From: Pyrenophora tritici-repentis
Lineage: Eukaryota > Ascomycota > Dothideomycetes > Pleosporales > Pleosporaceae
NCBI RefSeq assembly: GCF_003171515.1
Contig: NC_089398.1
Coordinates: forward strand, 682,001 to 746,000
Direction of reading: 5' to 3'
Length of the DNA stretch: 64,000 nt
Both the position numbers and the translations under genes were made by a program. Shown here in pieces: positions 1 to 11,949 of the stretch. Under the pieces are notes generated by a model, which saw only the letters and a list, made by a program, of their open reading frames with translations, searched no databases and had not been told where the DNA came from. The stretch's first letter is position 1, and the number at the start of each line of letters is the position of its first letter.

Positions 1-747
1 TGTTGCACCGCCACTCTCTGCAAACCCCTCGCTACTTAGCCAAGTACAGTACACGCCTGTCTTATCGCAAACTTGAGGCGCATGAATCCAGCGCCATGGT
101 GGCTGTTGAGATAGGGCTACTGTTTCAAGATGACCCGTTGCCGTCCACAAGATTCGGCCACGTTCATGCTTGAGGGTTCGTACGTCGCCCTACTTTGATT
201 GGATACGGTGGTGCCGATACCCTGGTATGCATCAACGTGAGGAGATCAAGTGGGACCTGCAACCGCGACTTCGCCCACGTAGGAAAAACAGCGATAGCAA
301 ATCTATCCATTTCATCTCCGGGCACTGGCGATGATGGTTGTGCAAACTTGGACTCGTCATTTGTGCATATTGCATTGTGTTTTGTTGAGTTAAAAACCAA
401 GGTCGAGATTCAATTGAGCCGGGGCTTCATCCGACACGTGACTATGTGATGATGCATGGTATTGTGCATTCTAAGACTGACGCAACCCTTTTATCTATCT
501 TCTACGAGGCATACTGAGTCGCTGTCCCTAATATGATCCCTTGACTCATGTGTACTGGCGGTGATTCAGACGCCGTAGACCAACCACATTTTACACTATT
601 CGTAGAACCCGTACTCCCCACAGAACTTGTCCTGTCCGAACTATCTGTGTGGCCTGTATCATCACTAAGCGTCAAAACATCCCAATCATCAAATACTTCT
701 TCAGCCCTCACATCCACCCAAATATACTGTCCAGTGGGTAAGCGGTC
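1..747. other. Left-edge non-coding region
   Basis: I see no gene here that I can support. Small overlapping open frames exist on both strands (for example around 164-449 and 502-751), but they have low-complexity composition and no recognisable motif. This stretch probably holds the 3' untranslated region of the phosphoacetylglucosamine mutase gene, whose stop lies at 748-750 on the minus strand, plus intergenic DNA. Confidence 0.5.
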
Positions 748-2692
748 CTAAGCACTACCCGCTGCCTTGACAAGGTCATGTACCTTGCGGGCGAGATCAT
801 CAGCCTCGGCTCTAGTCTCAGCCTCAGCGTAAACGCGCACGGCGTCTTCTGTTCCGCTAGCACGAGCAAAAGAGCGACCTTGGCGGACCTTCTGGACCTC
901 CTTGTCGATCAGTGCTTGAAGACCGTCTGGGGATGTGAGTTTACGCTCAGCGTCTGTCGTCTTGAAGATCTTGCGATCATTCACCACAACCTTGAGCAGA
1001 CGGTTGGGTAGGTCGCTGTAGGTCGAAAGCCACTCTTGCGGACCCCAGTGCTTGTGTGCAAGGACGACTTCCACAAGCAAAAAGTCGGAAAGAGCATCAC
1101 CGACTGACTGGTTGATGAGGTTGATACACGCACGGAGCACATCGAGAGCCTCCTTTTCACCAGGGTTGCGGGGCTCGTGCTTCTCGATAGTGTCGAGTGT
1201 GTCATGTGAGAAAATGACAGTACCATGGCCATTGGCTTCAAAGTAGACACCAATATCGAGCTTCTCGGCGGCGTGGTGCAAGTACTTGACTCCGGTAGGT
1301 GTGCAGTCGACCTTGAGCTTCAAGTTTTCTTCCACGTATTTCGTGGCGGCACCGTTGGCATAGGCGGTTTGAACGACTCCAATCTTGAGCTGGTCTGCAA
1401 GTCCACTCTGACGCACAGTGTCTCCAAGGAAGGATGCTACAAGGGTCGCGATGCGGTCACCATCAAGTAGGCGGAAGACGTTCTTGTCGTCCTTGAAGTA
1501 GTACACTACACGATCAGCATCGCCGTCGAGCGAGCAGCATCGATCGCCAGGGCCGGCCTTGGATGATGGGGGTGCTCGCTGGTTGGTCTTGACATAGTCT
1601 GCGCCGCACTGTTATATGAATTAGCTTCAGTCTAACTTTATATGGTACACTACTCACGTCAACGTTCAGACTCTCGGGCTTGATGACGTTGTCGTTGATG
1701 ACATTAATCTCAAGGCCACCCTCAGCCTTGGATGGAAGGTATTTGATCAACTCGTTCAACTTGGGTCCACCAACACCATTGGCGCAGTCAACGGTCAAAC
1801 TGCCAGAAGGCTTCTTTCCACGGAGCGCCGTCTTGAAAGCTGCACCAAACTTCTCGTAGTAACCCTTCTCCGTAGGTGTACCATAGGCATCCTTTGTACC
1901 TTCCGTATTAAGACAACGGGTCATGTAGTGGAGTTGTGGTGTGGTCAAGAAACCGTAGTCCTTGATTTCAGCTCCAGCAGCTTTGAGGCCATCGAGGAGA
2001 CATCCGAGCAGCCTTGACCCGGACGCCCTGGTATCACGAGCTACAACGACGCGGGCAGGTGTTTCGAGATCGATCTTATTCTGGTTGGCGATGTCGTGGT
2101 AGAACTTTGAAACGTCTTCGGGGGTGGTCTTGTTTGCCATTTCCGTGCTAATGACTTCCCACTCCTCCTGTACACTCATCAGATATTACTTGTAAGGTGT
2201 GTGCCTCGCCTAGTGGACTTTCGAAAGGGGTGTTTGAACGTACTTGAAGCATGTTGCCCTGTTATCAAGTTAGACTTGCTTGCAATCACCCTAGAGCCGG
2301 GGAACATACCATCGGCTCGACGAGCTTTACACCATTATCCTCGGGAGGGTTGTGAGAGGCTGTGATCATGACTCCAATCCATTTTCCCTTGAGTGTCTTT
2401 GATCGAAGAGCTGCGATGAGACCGACGCGGATCAATACTGAGTCGAGAACGTCGCTGTGGTTGTCAGTCGTGTCCTTGACGACGTATGCGGGGCGCTCGC
2501 GGTCGGAGTAGACTAGAGTCTGGAAATGGAAGAATGTTTTGCTTACGCTTTAGTTCGGAACTGCGACCATTCAATTAGCCTGATGCTCAACGTGTAAACT
2601 CGTAATCAACTTACCCCAGCTGTTCCATAAGTGTAGACAAGGCCTTCAGGCGCCGGATGCTTTCGCGCAGCGTCGGCGATGGGGTCGGACAT
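748..2692 (-). CDS. PCM1: Phosphoacetylglucosamine mutase (six exons, two microexons)
   Basis: Converts GlcNAc-6-phosphate to GlcNAc-1-phosphate in the cytosol, on the path to UDP-GlcNAc for chitin, N-glycans and GPI anchors. My exon model on the minus strand is 2692-2615, 2560-2547, 2454-2310, 2258-2244, 2167-1658 and 1608-748. It gives 540 aa with every junction in phase, the usual size for fungal Agm1/Pcm1. Visible family signatures are TASHNP with the phosphoserine Ser64, the metal-binding loop DGDADR at about 282-287, and [11 protein letters not shown] near residue 503, which binds the substrate phosphate. The ATG at 2692 is followed directly by the conserved YGTAGFRTKAD start of the fold, read across exons 1-3. 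Exons 2 and 4 are only 14 and 15 nt. Expected to be essential. The family assignment is secure; the symbol follows yeast usage. Confidence 0.95.
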
Positions 2693-3491
2693 GGTTCCGG
2701 TCTATATGTTTGGATATCCAATTGAAGGAGTGCTCGACAGAAGTGAATGGTCAGTCAGAAATATAGTCGAGGAGATTGTAAGAAGTCAGCTCAGTGCGGG
2801 GAGTAGGTGGAACTATTTGTGTACAGCTGCTGAGGCTCATGCAGGACCCCGCCCACGCGACTAGCAGGGATGTTGCAGGGCTGATTCTTGCCCCTTCCGA
2901 TGACGTTGCACTCGTACCTGGCTAACCTTCCTATTATTAGTATGCCTATTCTCTACCTACCGCTACCGTAACATGAGCTTGTCAGACTCCAACTCCATCC
3001 ATCTTCACCGATAACTACTTCAAAGTATGATGGTGTATACGTCACGGCATATTTCTTTTGGCAAAGCAGCTTGATCAAAGTTGCAATTGCGGGGTTCTGA
3101 AACTGATGCCAGATGGCCGGGAGCTTGACCGCTTCTCTTGCAAACTATCTTCTTGCAACGTGCTGTCCCATCAACCTGGGTGGAGCCGTCTGACGCTAGC
3201 TGTCATCGCCTCAACTACGGTAGTGGCTATAGCCAATGAATCTACCTTTCTTGAGCGATTTATATATTTAAACTACATGTTAGCTAAAACATCACTGCAA
3301 CACATAATCTGCACGCGGTATTGGAACATGGCTTGGCACGAAAGAACTGAACTAGATTGCCTCCGTTTACAGGTAAGGCATGCCTAGACTATCTGAGAGT
3401 CGAAGAAAAGTTCCAGCAAGACTCAATATAGTTTATCAGTTTGCTGATAAAGCTACTGCCAAAAGGGCACGGCAAGAATTCTGATGAATCC
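2693..3491. other. Intergenic region between PCM1 and NST1
   Basis: About 800 bp between the start of the mutase gene and the stop of NST1, both on the minus strand, so it should hold the mutase promoter and the NST1 3' untranslated region. A 109-codon plus-strand open frame near 3058-3387 opens without an ATG, at a TTG, and has no recognisable domain; I do not call it. Confidence 0.5.
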
Positions 3492-6400
3492 TCAAAAGCC
3501 TTGTGGACCAAGACCGGGAAACCTCCCAAACCCACCACCAGCCAGAACGCTTTGACTGGGAACGGGACTTCCAATCTCACCAAGAGACGGAGGCGCTGGA
3601 GCAGCATCACTGAACTTGATGTGGGTGAGACGGCCGTTGTGCTCTCTGTATTCCAGAGTACCACCGCCGTTGGTCTGTGCCACATCCAGGATGTCGCAAG
3701 CCTCCCTGATCTCATCCATGGACACAACAGGCTCCATGGCATTCCTGGATGCATCGACTTGGCGATGCACCTCGGAAGCATCTATATAGCCTTCCGGGTC
3801 TGAGCTGAGAGCTAGCGATTTGCAGACTGCGCAAATGGTACGACGGAGCCACACTATGCGCTGTTCGGTGCCACTACGCTCATGCACACGAGGGTTACCC
3901 ATCGGGAATGGAGGACTGCCAAACATGTTTGAAGTCGGCGAGTTGCCCCAGTTACCACCCGAGCTGAAGCCTTGCAATGGCGGTGTGCCCCAGATGCTAC
4001 CACCGCCTGGACCTCCGAATGAGCCGTATTGCGAGCCTGGTATATCTGCAAATCCGAATGAGGGAGCTCTGACAGAACCATGTTGTTGCACACTCTGGCG
4101 GCGTTCAGGCAATTCTGGAATGTCGTCCTCATCATCGTCTAGCAAGGCTTTGCTACCAAGATGGCTTGCGAGTTCGTCAACATTCTCGTCGCTTGGCTTG
4201 ATACTTGAGGGTCGCTGAATCGGGGCCGGGCGCTGGATAGGCTGTGATTGAGGAGCGGCGAGCGGGCTTTCAATGCTGGAGACTCGTTCGAAAGACCCAG
4301 AACCCTGTCTTGAGTGCGTCGGCATGCCCAATGGGAAGGGCGATGGCATAGGCGTCGAGAATCCTGGAGGTGCAGGGAAGCCTGGCGGTCCGTCCATCGG
4401 GAACCCACGGTTGAGTGGCAGTGCACCTGGTGTGTGCATCCCTGGCGGCGGGAACCCACGGAAGCTTTGAGGAGCGACTGGCGGGAAGAACGGCGGCATA
4501 TTGGAGCGTGGTCCCATCAATCCAGGCATCATTGAACCTTGGTTCGCGAACCCATTCAGGCCTGGGGGCATGTTCCCCATGTTAAGTCCTGGCGGCCCTT
4601 GCATACCCGGCGGTGGTCCCAAGTGAGGCATGGGAGATGTTGGCTGGCCATGTATAGTGGGCATCTGTGGCAAGTTCGGCTTGGTCAGGATAGACCTTGG
4701 CAGTGTCTGATTGTAAGCTTGTGAGGTGGGGGATGTCGACTTGCTCGTTCCTAATGTAGCATGTGGCGTCTTCGGAGAGGAGCCGTGGGAGTTCTGCTGC
4801 GAAGTCTGGCGCTGTCGATTTGGTGTTGGGGCTTTGGGTACAGCTGGCGTGACGTGCGGCGAAGGCATTCCTGTTGACGAATTCTGCTTGAGCAGCTGAG
4901 GAGGCAGCGCAACAGCTACTGGCTGCGATGTCTTCTTCGCAGGAGCAGGGGCAGCTTGGTCCTCCTTGCGTGTACGGTCCTTTTCGGACTTGGACTTTGC
5001 TTCGCGTTCCTTGCGCTCCTTCTCCTCCTGAGCCTTCTTCTCACGGGCCTCTTTCTCTTTTGCCTCCCGCTCCTCCCGTTCCTTCCGCTTCGCCTCCTCT
5101 TTGGCCTTTTTCTCCAGAGCCTTTTGTTCGCGTGCTTTTCTCTCGGCTTCCTGTTGGCGTTCCCGCTCTTCTTGCTGCCGCTTGAGGCGTTCTGCTTCTT
5201 TCCGCTGCCTCTCCTCCTCTTGAGCTTTGCGTTCGGCTTCCTTCTTTTTTCGTTGCTCTTCTCGCTTTTTGCGCTGTTCTTCCAGTCGCTTCTCCTCGGC
5301 AGCCTTGGCTTCCGCTTCTTTGGCGGCTAGTTCCGCGTCTTTGCGTGCCTTTTCTTCTGCCTTCAACTGCTTTTGCTTATCCTTCTTTTCCTTCCGCTTC
5401 TGGGCCTCCTTGGCTTTCTTTGCCTCTTTTGCATCTTTACGATTATCTTCTTCCGCCAACTCCTCCAGAAGCCGTTGTTGTCGTTCTGCAGCTACCTTCT
5501 CACGGTATGCCTGGAGTACTCGCTGTTCAAACATTCGCGCTGCAAATATCTGAAACATTCGCCTGCCCTCCTCCATGCGCTGCTCCTCAGTCATAGTGCC
5601 CTGAGCTGAATTAGTTGCAAGTAGATAGTCCAACGCAGAATACGCACTTCCTCGTCCTCTTCATCCTCCTCGTAGTCCTCATCGTCGTATTCCTCGTCGT
5701 CTTCGCCCTCGTCGTCGTAGTCGTCTTCCTCTGGCGGCGGAGCGTTGTGACTGTGGCCGCTGTACGAACGATGCTGCATGTTTGGATGGGCCTGGTGGAA
5801 CTGGGCCTCTTCTTCACGCTGCATTCTACGCTCGGCAAGCTGCTCCATCATCTCGATGAACTTCTTCCCATCGTTCTTGAGCAAATCGTCAGCAACGGTA
5901 AGAATGCCACCTAAAACGATGAATCAGCATGCTCCCAAAGCAGATACGGGCATATGCATACCTTTGACTTGTAAACTGCTGCCAAAGCGAAGAAAGTCTG
6001 TGGGCTCGGGCGGCGGTAGACTCGGTTCCCCTGAGCTGTATTCGCCTTCGGACGAGATGTCGCTGTCGTACTCGGACTCTCCCTCTTCTTCTTCACCCGA
6101 GTCGTACTCTTCTTCATCGTCGTCGTCGTCGTAGGGGCCGGGTGGAGGTGGGGCGTTTAGCAGGGGCCGCGGGTGAGGAGCACTGGATGCATAACCATAA
6201 TTAGCCTCGGGAATGAAACTACCGATGTCTTGCTGGTGGTGCGCGTACTGCTCGAGTTCTTCATAATATGCGTCGTACAAGACCTCCAGCTCCTCCTCAA
6301 TGGCGGTGCGCTTGCGCCCGCAGACGGTACAGCTGCACGAGTGCTTCTGCTGCTCCTTCATCTTGCGCAAGACCGCCTCCTTCTCAATCTTGACCAGCGA

Positions 6401-6982
6401 CTTGCGCTCGTCTTCGCCCAGGGACAGCCAAAAGTCGCGTATGCGCTCCCGCTCCTCGACCGATGACGTGTTCCATATGCGGTCCTTTTTGGGGCCAGAT
6501 CGCGTCGTCGAGATTCCAGACGACACGGCATGGTTGGGCGCGGGGCTGTGGCGCGGTGCACTGTGCTGCGAGTAGGAAAGCGGAGGAGGTCCCGAGGGCG
6601 CCTTCTTCTTCCTTCGCGGCTTCTTGCTGGAGCCGCCCCGGACGGGAGCATGACCGTAGCCCTGTTGGTAGTCGCCATTCGCGCCATATGTGTGCTCGTA
6701 CTCCTCGTCCGAGTAGTAGTCGCCTTCTTCGTATGGGGGCTCCTCCAGCTCAGGCTCCGCATATTGTTGGCCGCCGGGAGCCAGGGCGGGGGTGGCACCA
6801 TTTCTCGCAGGCGCGGGCGCAGAGGCAGGCGCAGGCGGGTCCTGGGCAGCCCTCTTTGCGGCTTCCTTCTCCCGTCGCTTCTGCTTCTTGCGGTTCACGG
6901 CGGTCGGGGCGGAATCGTGGGTTGCGGTAGTGCCGTTGGGCGGCATTGTTGCCGGGGCGGGTCCTCGTGGTCCTTGGGCCAT
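3492..6982 (-). CDS. NST1: Stress response protein Nst1 family
   Basis: Fungal Nst1 proteins are large, charged cytoplasmic proteins linked in yeast to salt tolerance; the molecular role is not well defined. Exons on the minus strand are 6982-5962, 5910-5648 and 5600-3492, all in phase, giving 1130 aa. The ATG at 6982 is preferred because the open frame upstream of it contains only a TTG. Order of features: a basic lysine-rich N-terminal stretch (about 20-45), acidic D/E runs around 305-325 and at the end of exon 2, the family-typical segment beginning [20 protein letters not shown], then about 200 residues of almost pure K/E/R/A/Q heptad-like sequence (probable long single helix or coiled coil). 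A proline/glycine/methionine-rich low-complexity tail follows. It is divergent to the Rho2-like gene, with about 1 kb between start codons. Confidence 0.9.
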
Positions 6983-7993
6983 GAATCCAAACAACAACAC
7001 CAAACAAGCTCGCTGGTGCTAGGTGAGACTATTGCTACGAAGAATCTCGGGGGACGAGGGCTCCGGCTATGCGCCCGTCAGCTCGCCGTGGGCAGCTGGT
7101 CGGCAGCAAAAGTGACGAGGGAGGAATTGGAGGGGCCGGTCACGCACTGCAAGGGCGGAAGTGGTTCTCTTGGTGTGCGCCAGGTCGCGGGCGTCTTGTA
7201 CGGGCAGCAGGTCCTAGAGCGGCTCGTCGTCGTGTGTGCGTGATTGGGGCCCCAAAGCTAGCATGCGGAGTGTCGTAGCCTCAATCTGGGTTGACGCTTG
7301 ACGGGCCATTGTGGCACCGACGTCGCGATTCGCACCTGCCGCAGGAGCCACGTCTTGGCACCCGCGAGCCTTCTGGAACGGCAGGAACCTTGGAGAGGCT
7401 GTGCATCAGCGGAGGCCCATTCGTATCTCAACACACACACACCCGCACCGCACCACCACCGAGGCTTCTAAACCCCCAGCCGCCCGTAGCTCTAGCTCGT
7501 GCATGCCTCCGCTGTGATCGTCCACGCCCATTATTAAAGGGTCCCCAAGTCCCCCATCATTTGCGACCCTTCCCCCGTTGTCTTCATCATCACTGCCGTC
7601 GCCCGGGACATTCACTACCTGCACCTCCTGGCCTCTGCTTCCGCACCACCATCAGCTTCCGCACCCGCTTCCACTACACACATCTCGACACGCCCACATT
7701 CACTCCCCGCCTGGATCCTGCTGTCGGTCGCTTTTCGCCATCCAAGACATTGCTAGTCGCTAGCTGCTGCTACACAGTACAACGAGATACACGTCGCTCC
7801 GCCCACCGTCACATTCACCCCCTCGCGCAAACCAGGCTACTTGACTGTATCCTGACCTGCCCGGAGACACTGCATCCTCCATCATCGCCCATTGCCAGCA
7901 CACTTGCGCTCGCTCCATAGCGATTCTTACTCTACCGCGCTTCCCGAGCCAACGCCAGATTTTGCTCATTGCCGACGTTTTCCGTCCATCAAC
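6983..7993. promoter_or_regulatory. Divergent promoter region NST1 / RHO2-like
   Basis: The two start codons lie 1,011 bp apart on opposite strands, so this segment must carry both promoters and both leaders. The right half, from about 7420, is strongly C-rich and CT-rich with a short CA run (about 7431-7444), typical of fungal 5' leaders. Open frames seen here, such as about 7291-7920 on the plus strand, are products of this skewed composition and are not called as genes. Confidence 0.6.
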
Positions 7994-9126
7994 ATGGCAC
8001 AGCAGCAGCAGAATGGCGAGCCTGTCATGCGCAGGTATGTGCAATTCTATATGTCAATTCTATAACAACCAATTTCTACCCCCTGTCAAACTTCAACTCG
8101 CCCATCGTTTTTGCTGGCTTTTTCCCTGCGCGCATGAGACGCTCAGCTGAAGGCCTCCCCTTCCACTTCAAATTTTCACCCTCTCGATCACGATCCTCAA
8201 TTCCTGATGCCGAGACTTCTCCTTTCGCTACATCTTGCTGCATCGATACTTTTGGGCTCGTGGTACCCCCGGTTTTGGCGCCATAGCTTGCATCGGCCAA
8301 CCCGGTCCGAACACACCTGGACTAAAAATAGGCCAGCCTACAGGCTTCCCATGCCCACTTTTTATCGACGCGCGCTCAATTCTTTCTGCTTCGGGTCGTT
8401 GCATCTGTATCCTAAACCCATTTTGCCTCTATACCTCGCTCAGTCACACCGACGCTGTCACACCGTTGCGACGCTCGTACATTATGCTGACCTTGTTCTC
8501 GTAGGAAGTTGGTCATCATTGGCGATGGTGCTTGCGGAAAGACCAGTCTTCTCAGCGTCTTTACTCTCGGCTACTTTCCAACCGTACGTCCTCCTGCGTC
8601 ACATCACAGAGTAGCATGCTAACGTTACACTCAGCGATATGTCCCAACAGTCTTTGAAAACTACGTCACTGACTGCAGAGTAGACGGCAAGTCTGTTCAG
8701 CTCGCGCTATGGGATACTGCAGGACAAGAAGACTACGAACGCTTACGCCCGTTGGCATACAGCAAAGCACATGTCATCCTCATCGGTTTCTCGGTCGACT
8801 CGCCCGACTCGCTGGATAACGTAAAGCACAAGTGGGCGGAGGAGGCCCGTGAGCGCTGTCCGACGGTGCCGATCATCCTGGTTGGCTTGAAGAAGGATCT
8901 TCGTGAAGACCCGCTTGCCCAAGAAGAGATGCGCAAAAAGTCACTCAAGTTCACAACCCCCAAGCAAGGAAGCGACATGAAGGAGATGATCGGTGCACGC
9001 AAGTACCTCGAGTGCAGTTCACTGACCGGCGACGGCGTCGACGACGTTTTCGAAGCGGCAACCCGTGCTGCTCTTCTCTCAGTAGACAAGAAGGAAAACC
9101 CCGGCTGCGGATGCGTCGTACTATGA
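7994..9126 (+). CDS. RHO2: Rho2-like small GTPase
   Basis: Rho-family GTPase, expected to act at the plasma membrane in cell wall integrity and polarity signalling. Exons 7994-8034, 8505-8583 and 8635-9126 give 203 aa. Motifs: P-loop GDGACGKTS, switch [11 protein letters not shown], switch [17 protein letters not shown], base-recognition LKKD (in place of the usual TKxD) and CSSLTG. The protein ends in GCGCVVL, a CaaX box with terminal Leu that predicts geranylgeranylation. The Rho insert helix region is present. Lack of the long N-terminal extension argues against Rho4, and the P-loop flank ([20 protein letters not shown]) fits Rho2 better than Rho1 or Rho3. Intron 1 is long for this window (470 bp) and follows only 41 coding bases. 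Subfamily assignment is from memory of Rho2 sequences. Confidence 0.88.
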
Positions 9127-9642
9127 GCCACATAAATCACACTCGACATCTCTTATTCTTCAAAGCATTGGGCGGAGTACAACAAGGAGTAAAACTTGTG
9201 GGATTTATCACTGTCTGAGGCGTTTGTTGAGCGCTTTGCTTGCATTGCTTCAAAGGAGAGCTGGGTTGCAGCTTTCGAGCCTTTTTGTTCTTTTGTTCTT
9301 TTGTTCATTTTTGAGCATATTCCCATGGGGCAGGGGGAAGAGAAGCGCCATTTGCGGAACTTTGATCTTGGCTAATGATTGAGGGCATGCCATCATCATC
9401 CACTCTTTTTTTTTCAAATCCCCATTTTTGTGTATACCTAGGGAAGCTTGCTGCAGAGGGGATATGAGGAAGTGTCTGGACTGAGGGAGCTTGCACAGCA
9501 GATGAACTGCTGAGCAGTAATACTATCACATACAGCGTTGAATATTGTAGTATTGCATGTACAGCGGGAATTGAAATGTATTTTCACATGGCTTTCCACA
9601 CGCCTGAAATCCTTGTCCGCTATACACATAATGTACATTTCC
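9127..9642. other. Convergent intergenic region
   Basis: The Rho2-like gene and the mL40 gene converge here, so the segment should hold both 3' untranslated regions and terminators. T-rich runs at about 9282-9312 and 9404-9416 are compatible with polyadenylation regions. No gene is supported. Confidence 0.5.
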
Positions 9643-10341
9643 TCAATTCCTCGTCCACGCATGATTCCACCCATCCCGACTCGGGAAATCCGTCTGAACC
9701 CTCCCATACTCCACCGGCACACTCCCCCACACTCCCCTCTTCAACATGGCACTCCGATACAACCGTCCCACCTCCCGACCCCTCGTACCCAAGCGCCCCG
9801 CATCCGGTCCCTGACCACCAGCCTCTGCCTCACTCACGCGGTTACCGTTGTTATCCAACAGGCGCAAGTGCTCGCAGGCGTCGCGCATCGCCATGTATTG
9901 GCGCTCTAGCTCGCGCTCCTCAGCCCAGCGGCGCTTGCGCAGGAAAAGCATCCAGGCGCGGTGAATAGTCCAATGGCGGAGGAAGCGGTTGCGGGAGAAG
10001 TGGAGGGGGCGCGGGGTTAGGGGGTGTTGGAGGTGGTAGCGGATGTTTACTAGGTGGTTGTTAGTTTGGTATTTTTGCGGTGGACGGTGGTTTACTCGGC
10101 GGGCCGGTGGTAGTTGGAGTGAACAAAAAAAGAGAGACTCACCTATTCGCGGATCAGTACCGGGGCCTTTGGCTCGCTTCTCCATTCGTGTGGTGGAGGA
10201 GAAGGAGGCTGTGGGTGTTCTTTGCGCCTGTTGTTGTTGCCGACATTGCCATTGCGATGTGCGTTGCCAGATATTTGTAGTTTGCGTCGTCGACGGTATT
10301 TTCGAGGGCCGGAACACCGAGCGGAAGGCGAAGAGGTTCAT
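9643..10341 (-). CDS. MRPL28: Mitochondrial large-subunit ribosomal protein mL40 (Mrpl28 family)
   Basis: Component of the mitochondrial ribosome large subunit. Exons 10341-10143 and 10049-9643 give 201 aa. The basic, Ser/Thr-rich N terminus looks like a mitochondrial presequence. The family core is the stretch around residues 100-145 containing RNRFLRHWTIHRAW, then RKRRWAEERELERQY and an MRDACEHLR-like segment. The 93-bp intron (10050-10142) starts GTGAGT and ends CTAG. It has no stop codon and is a multiple of three, so an unspliced message would read straight through and add 31 residues; splicing is favoured because it restores a continuous RIVNIRYHLQHPL segment. The gene faces the Rho2-like gene tail to tail. 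Confidence 0.87.
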   Translation of the reverse strand: MNLFAFRSVFRPSKIPSTTQTTNIWQRTSQWQCRQQQQAQRTPTASFSSTTRMEKRAKGPGTDPRIGESLFFCSLQLPPARRVNHRPPQKYQTNNHLVNIRYHLQHPLTPRPLHFSRNRFLRHWTIHRAWMLFLRKRRWAEERELERQYMAMRDACEHLRLLDNNGNRVSEAEAGGQGPDAGRLGTRGREVGRLYRSAMLKRGVWGSVPVEYGRVQTDFPSRDGWNHAWTRN

Positions 10342-10800
10342 GGTGGTGTTGTAGGGAGGCGCAATGCCGGGTTGCGATTGGGGTGTGGATGGCCGTGGTG
10401 ATGGTGTTTCTGGAAATTCCGACTTGCGGATGCCGGGACCCTGGTTGCGCCAAGATAGGCTAGTGAGACGGCGGAGGGTGGGTGGGATGCGCGAGGTGAC
10501 AAGACAACGATGGGATAGTTTGTTTAATTTTATTGAGAATGGGTTCTTTGGTAGGGAGATTGTGATGGTTAATGTGGGTGCGAGACTCGCGTGTCATACT
10601 AGGTACTTCTTCACACGCAAACGTCCAGAATTCAACTCATGAATTTATGTGCCCGCGACTTTCCCTGACTCCTAAGATAACACTGAAAAATGTCTGCTTC
10701 ATCACGTATCATGTTGTACATTTTAAAGCAACGTTTCTTCTTTCAAGTTCCGATTTGAGACAGTCTCCTTCCCGCGGACGTGGATTTTTTCAGTAAGCAG
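10342..10800. other. Promoter side of mL40 and edge of gene desert
   Basis: Upstream DNA of the mL40 gene, which should include its promoter. I see no coding region. The sequence changes character after about 10.65 kb, with more A/T runs and the first CATGT and TTTTAG-like words, which grade into array A. Confidence 0.4.
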
Positions 10801-11949
10801 AACTCATGGAGTTGTCTCGATAATGTTTGAACACTGATAGAGAGGACTTGAAACCTTTTTACATGGGTAGCTAGACAAAAGGAAGAATTGGGAAATAAAT
10901 TTCTGGGACAAGGACCCAACGAAACATGTTTCTTTCCATTATGTTTTTAGGTACTCTACGAAACACCAATGCTACCGTCCAGGAATGATTAGAATATTCA
11001 AGATAAGAAGTATACGTCACTGACACTCAGGAAAAGCACCAGATACATATGAGCAGAATTGCTAGCGCGTCAGGAGTTTTTAAATACCGCCGAGATGCTT
11101 GCAAGGCTTGAAGTGCTTTGAAGTGCCATTTGTTGTTTTGGGTCTTGTTTTGGAAGATATTAAACAACAGAAAAGGAAAAGTCAAATTTAACATTTTAAA
11201 AGATGGACTGGTACATATGACATGTGTCATTTCAGCGGCGAGGCGACACAGCATACCTTCGGCGCGACGCCTATTTTCAAAGAAAAGGCGGGAAGAGCCG
11301 CCGACTCATGACCACCCGTTGACAATAATTTTCAGTTCATATAGCTCGAAGTACTGTCTTTAGAGGAGAACCTGGAATCCTCGGAGTAGATATAAAATAC
11401 GGTAGCAGTCTCAATATTAGGCCTGGCGGTAGTTTGTTCTTGAGCGGGGAGAAACCATGGTATAGCGACTTGTAGTTTCCAAGCAAAGAAGAAGAACATC
11501 GGACTTGATATTTTAATCTTCTAGAAAGTTAGGGCGGGAAAAGTCATGTTCGTAGTCGCGTAACCCTTTTTAGAATTTTCTCATAGAGTATGTGGATAGA
11601 AGAGAACTAAGTAGTGAAGAGCAGCACATTTATACGCATCTAGCATGGTTAATGCGGCCGTATGAGAGTTTTTAATATCGGTAGTCGGGAAATCCGTTCA
11701 TGTGTGCTCCGGGACCAACTTTGAAGCAAGACATAGGAAGGAGATTTTCAATTTTTAGGGTTGAGAAAGCCGGAGACACCACATGTCGCTGAATAACTCG
11801 CATTTTAGTAAAGCGTCTTTTAGAGCCTTATTTTATAGTGAGCTCGCCGTAGCGACAGCAGTATTTTATCCGCATCGAGAGCGAAAACAACCGCGGACAT
11901 CGAACTTAATCCATGTAGTTTTGATGAATTCTTTTATGTATTAACTTAT

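Noticed and set aside
6530..7243. 237-codon plus-strand open frame over the NST1 5' half
   Set aside because: It is an antisense shadow of NST1, caused by the skewed codon composition of the charged N terminus; its Arg/Leu/Val-rich product has no motif.
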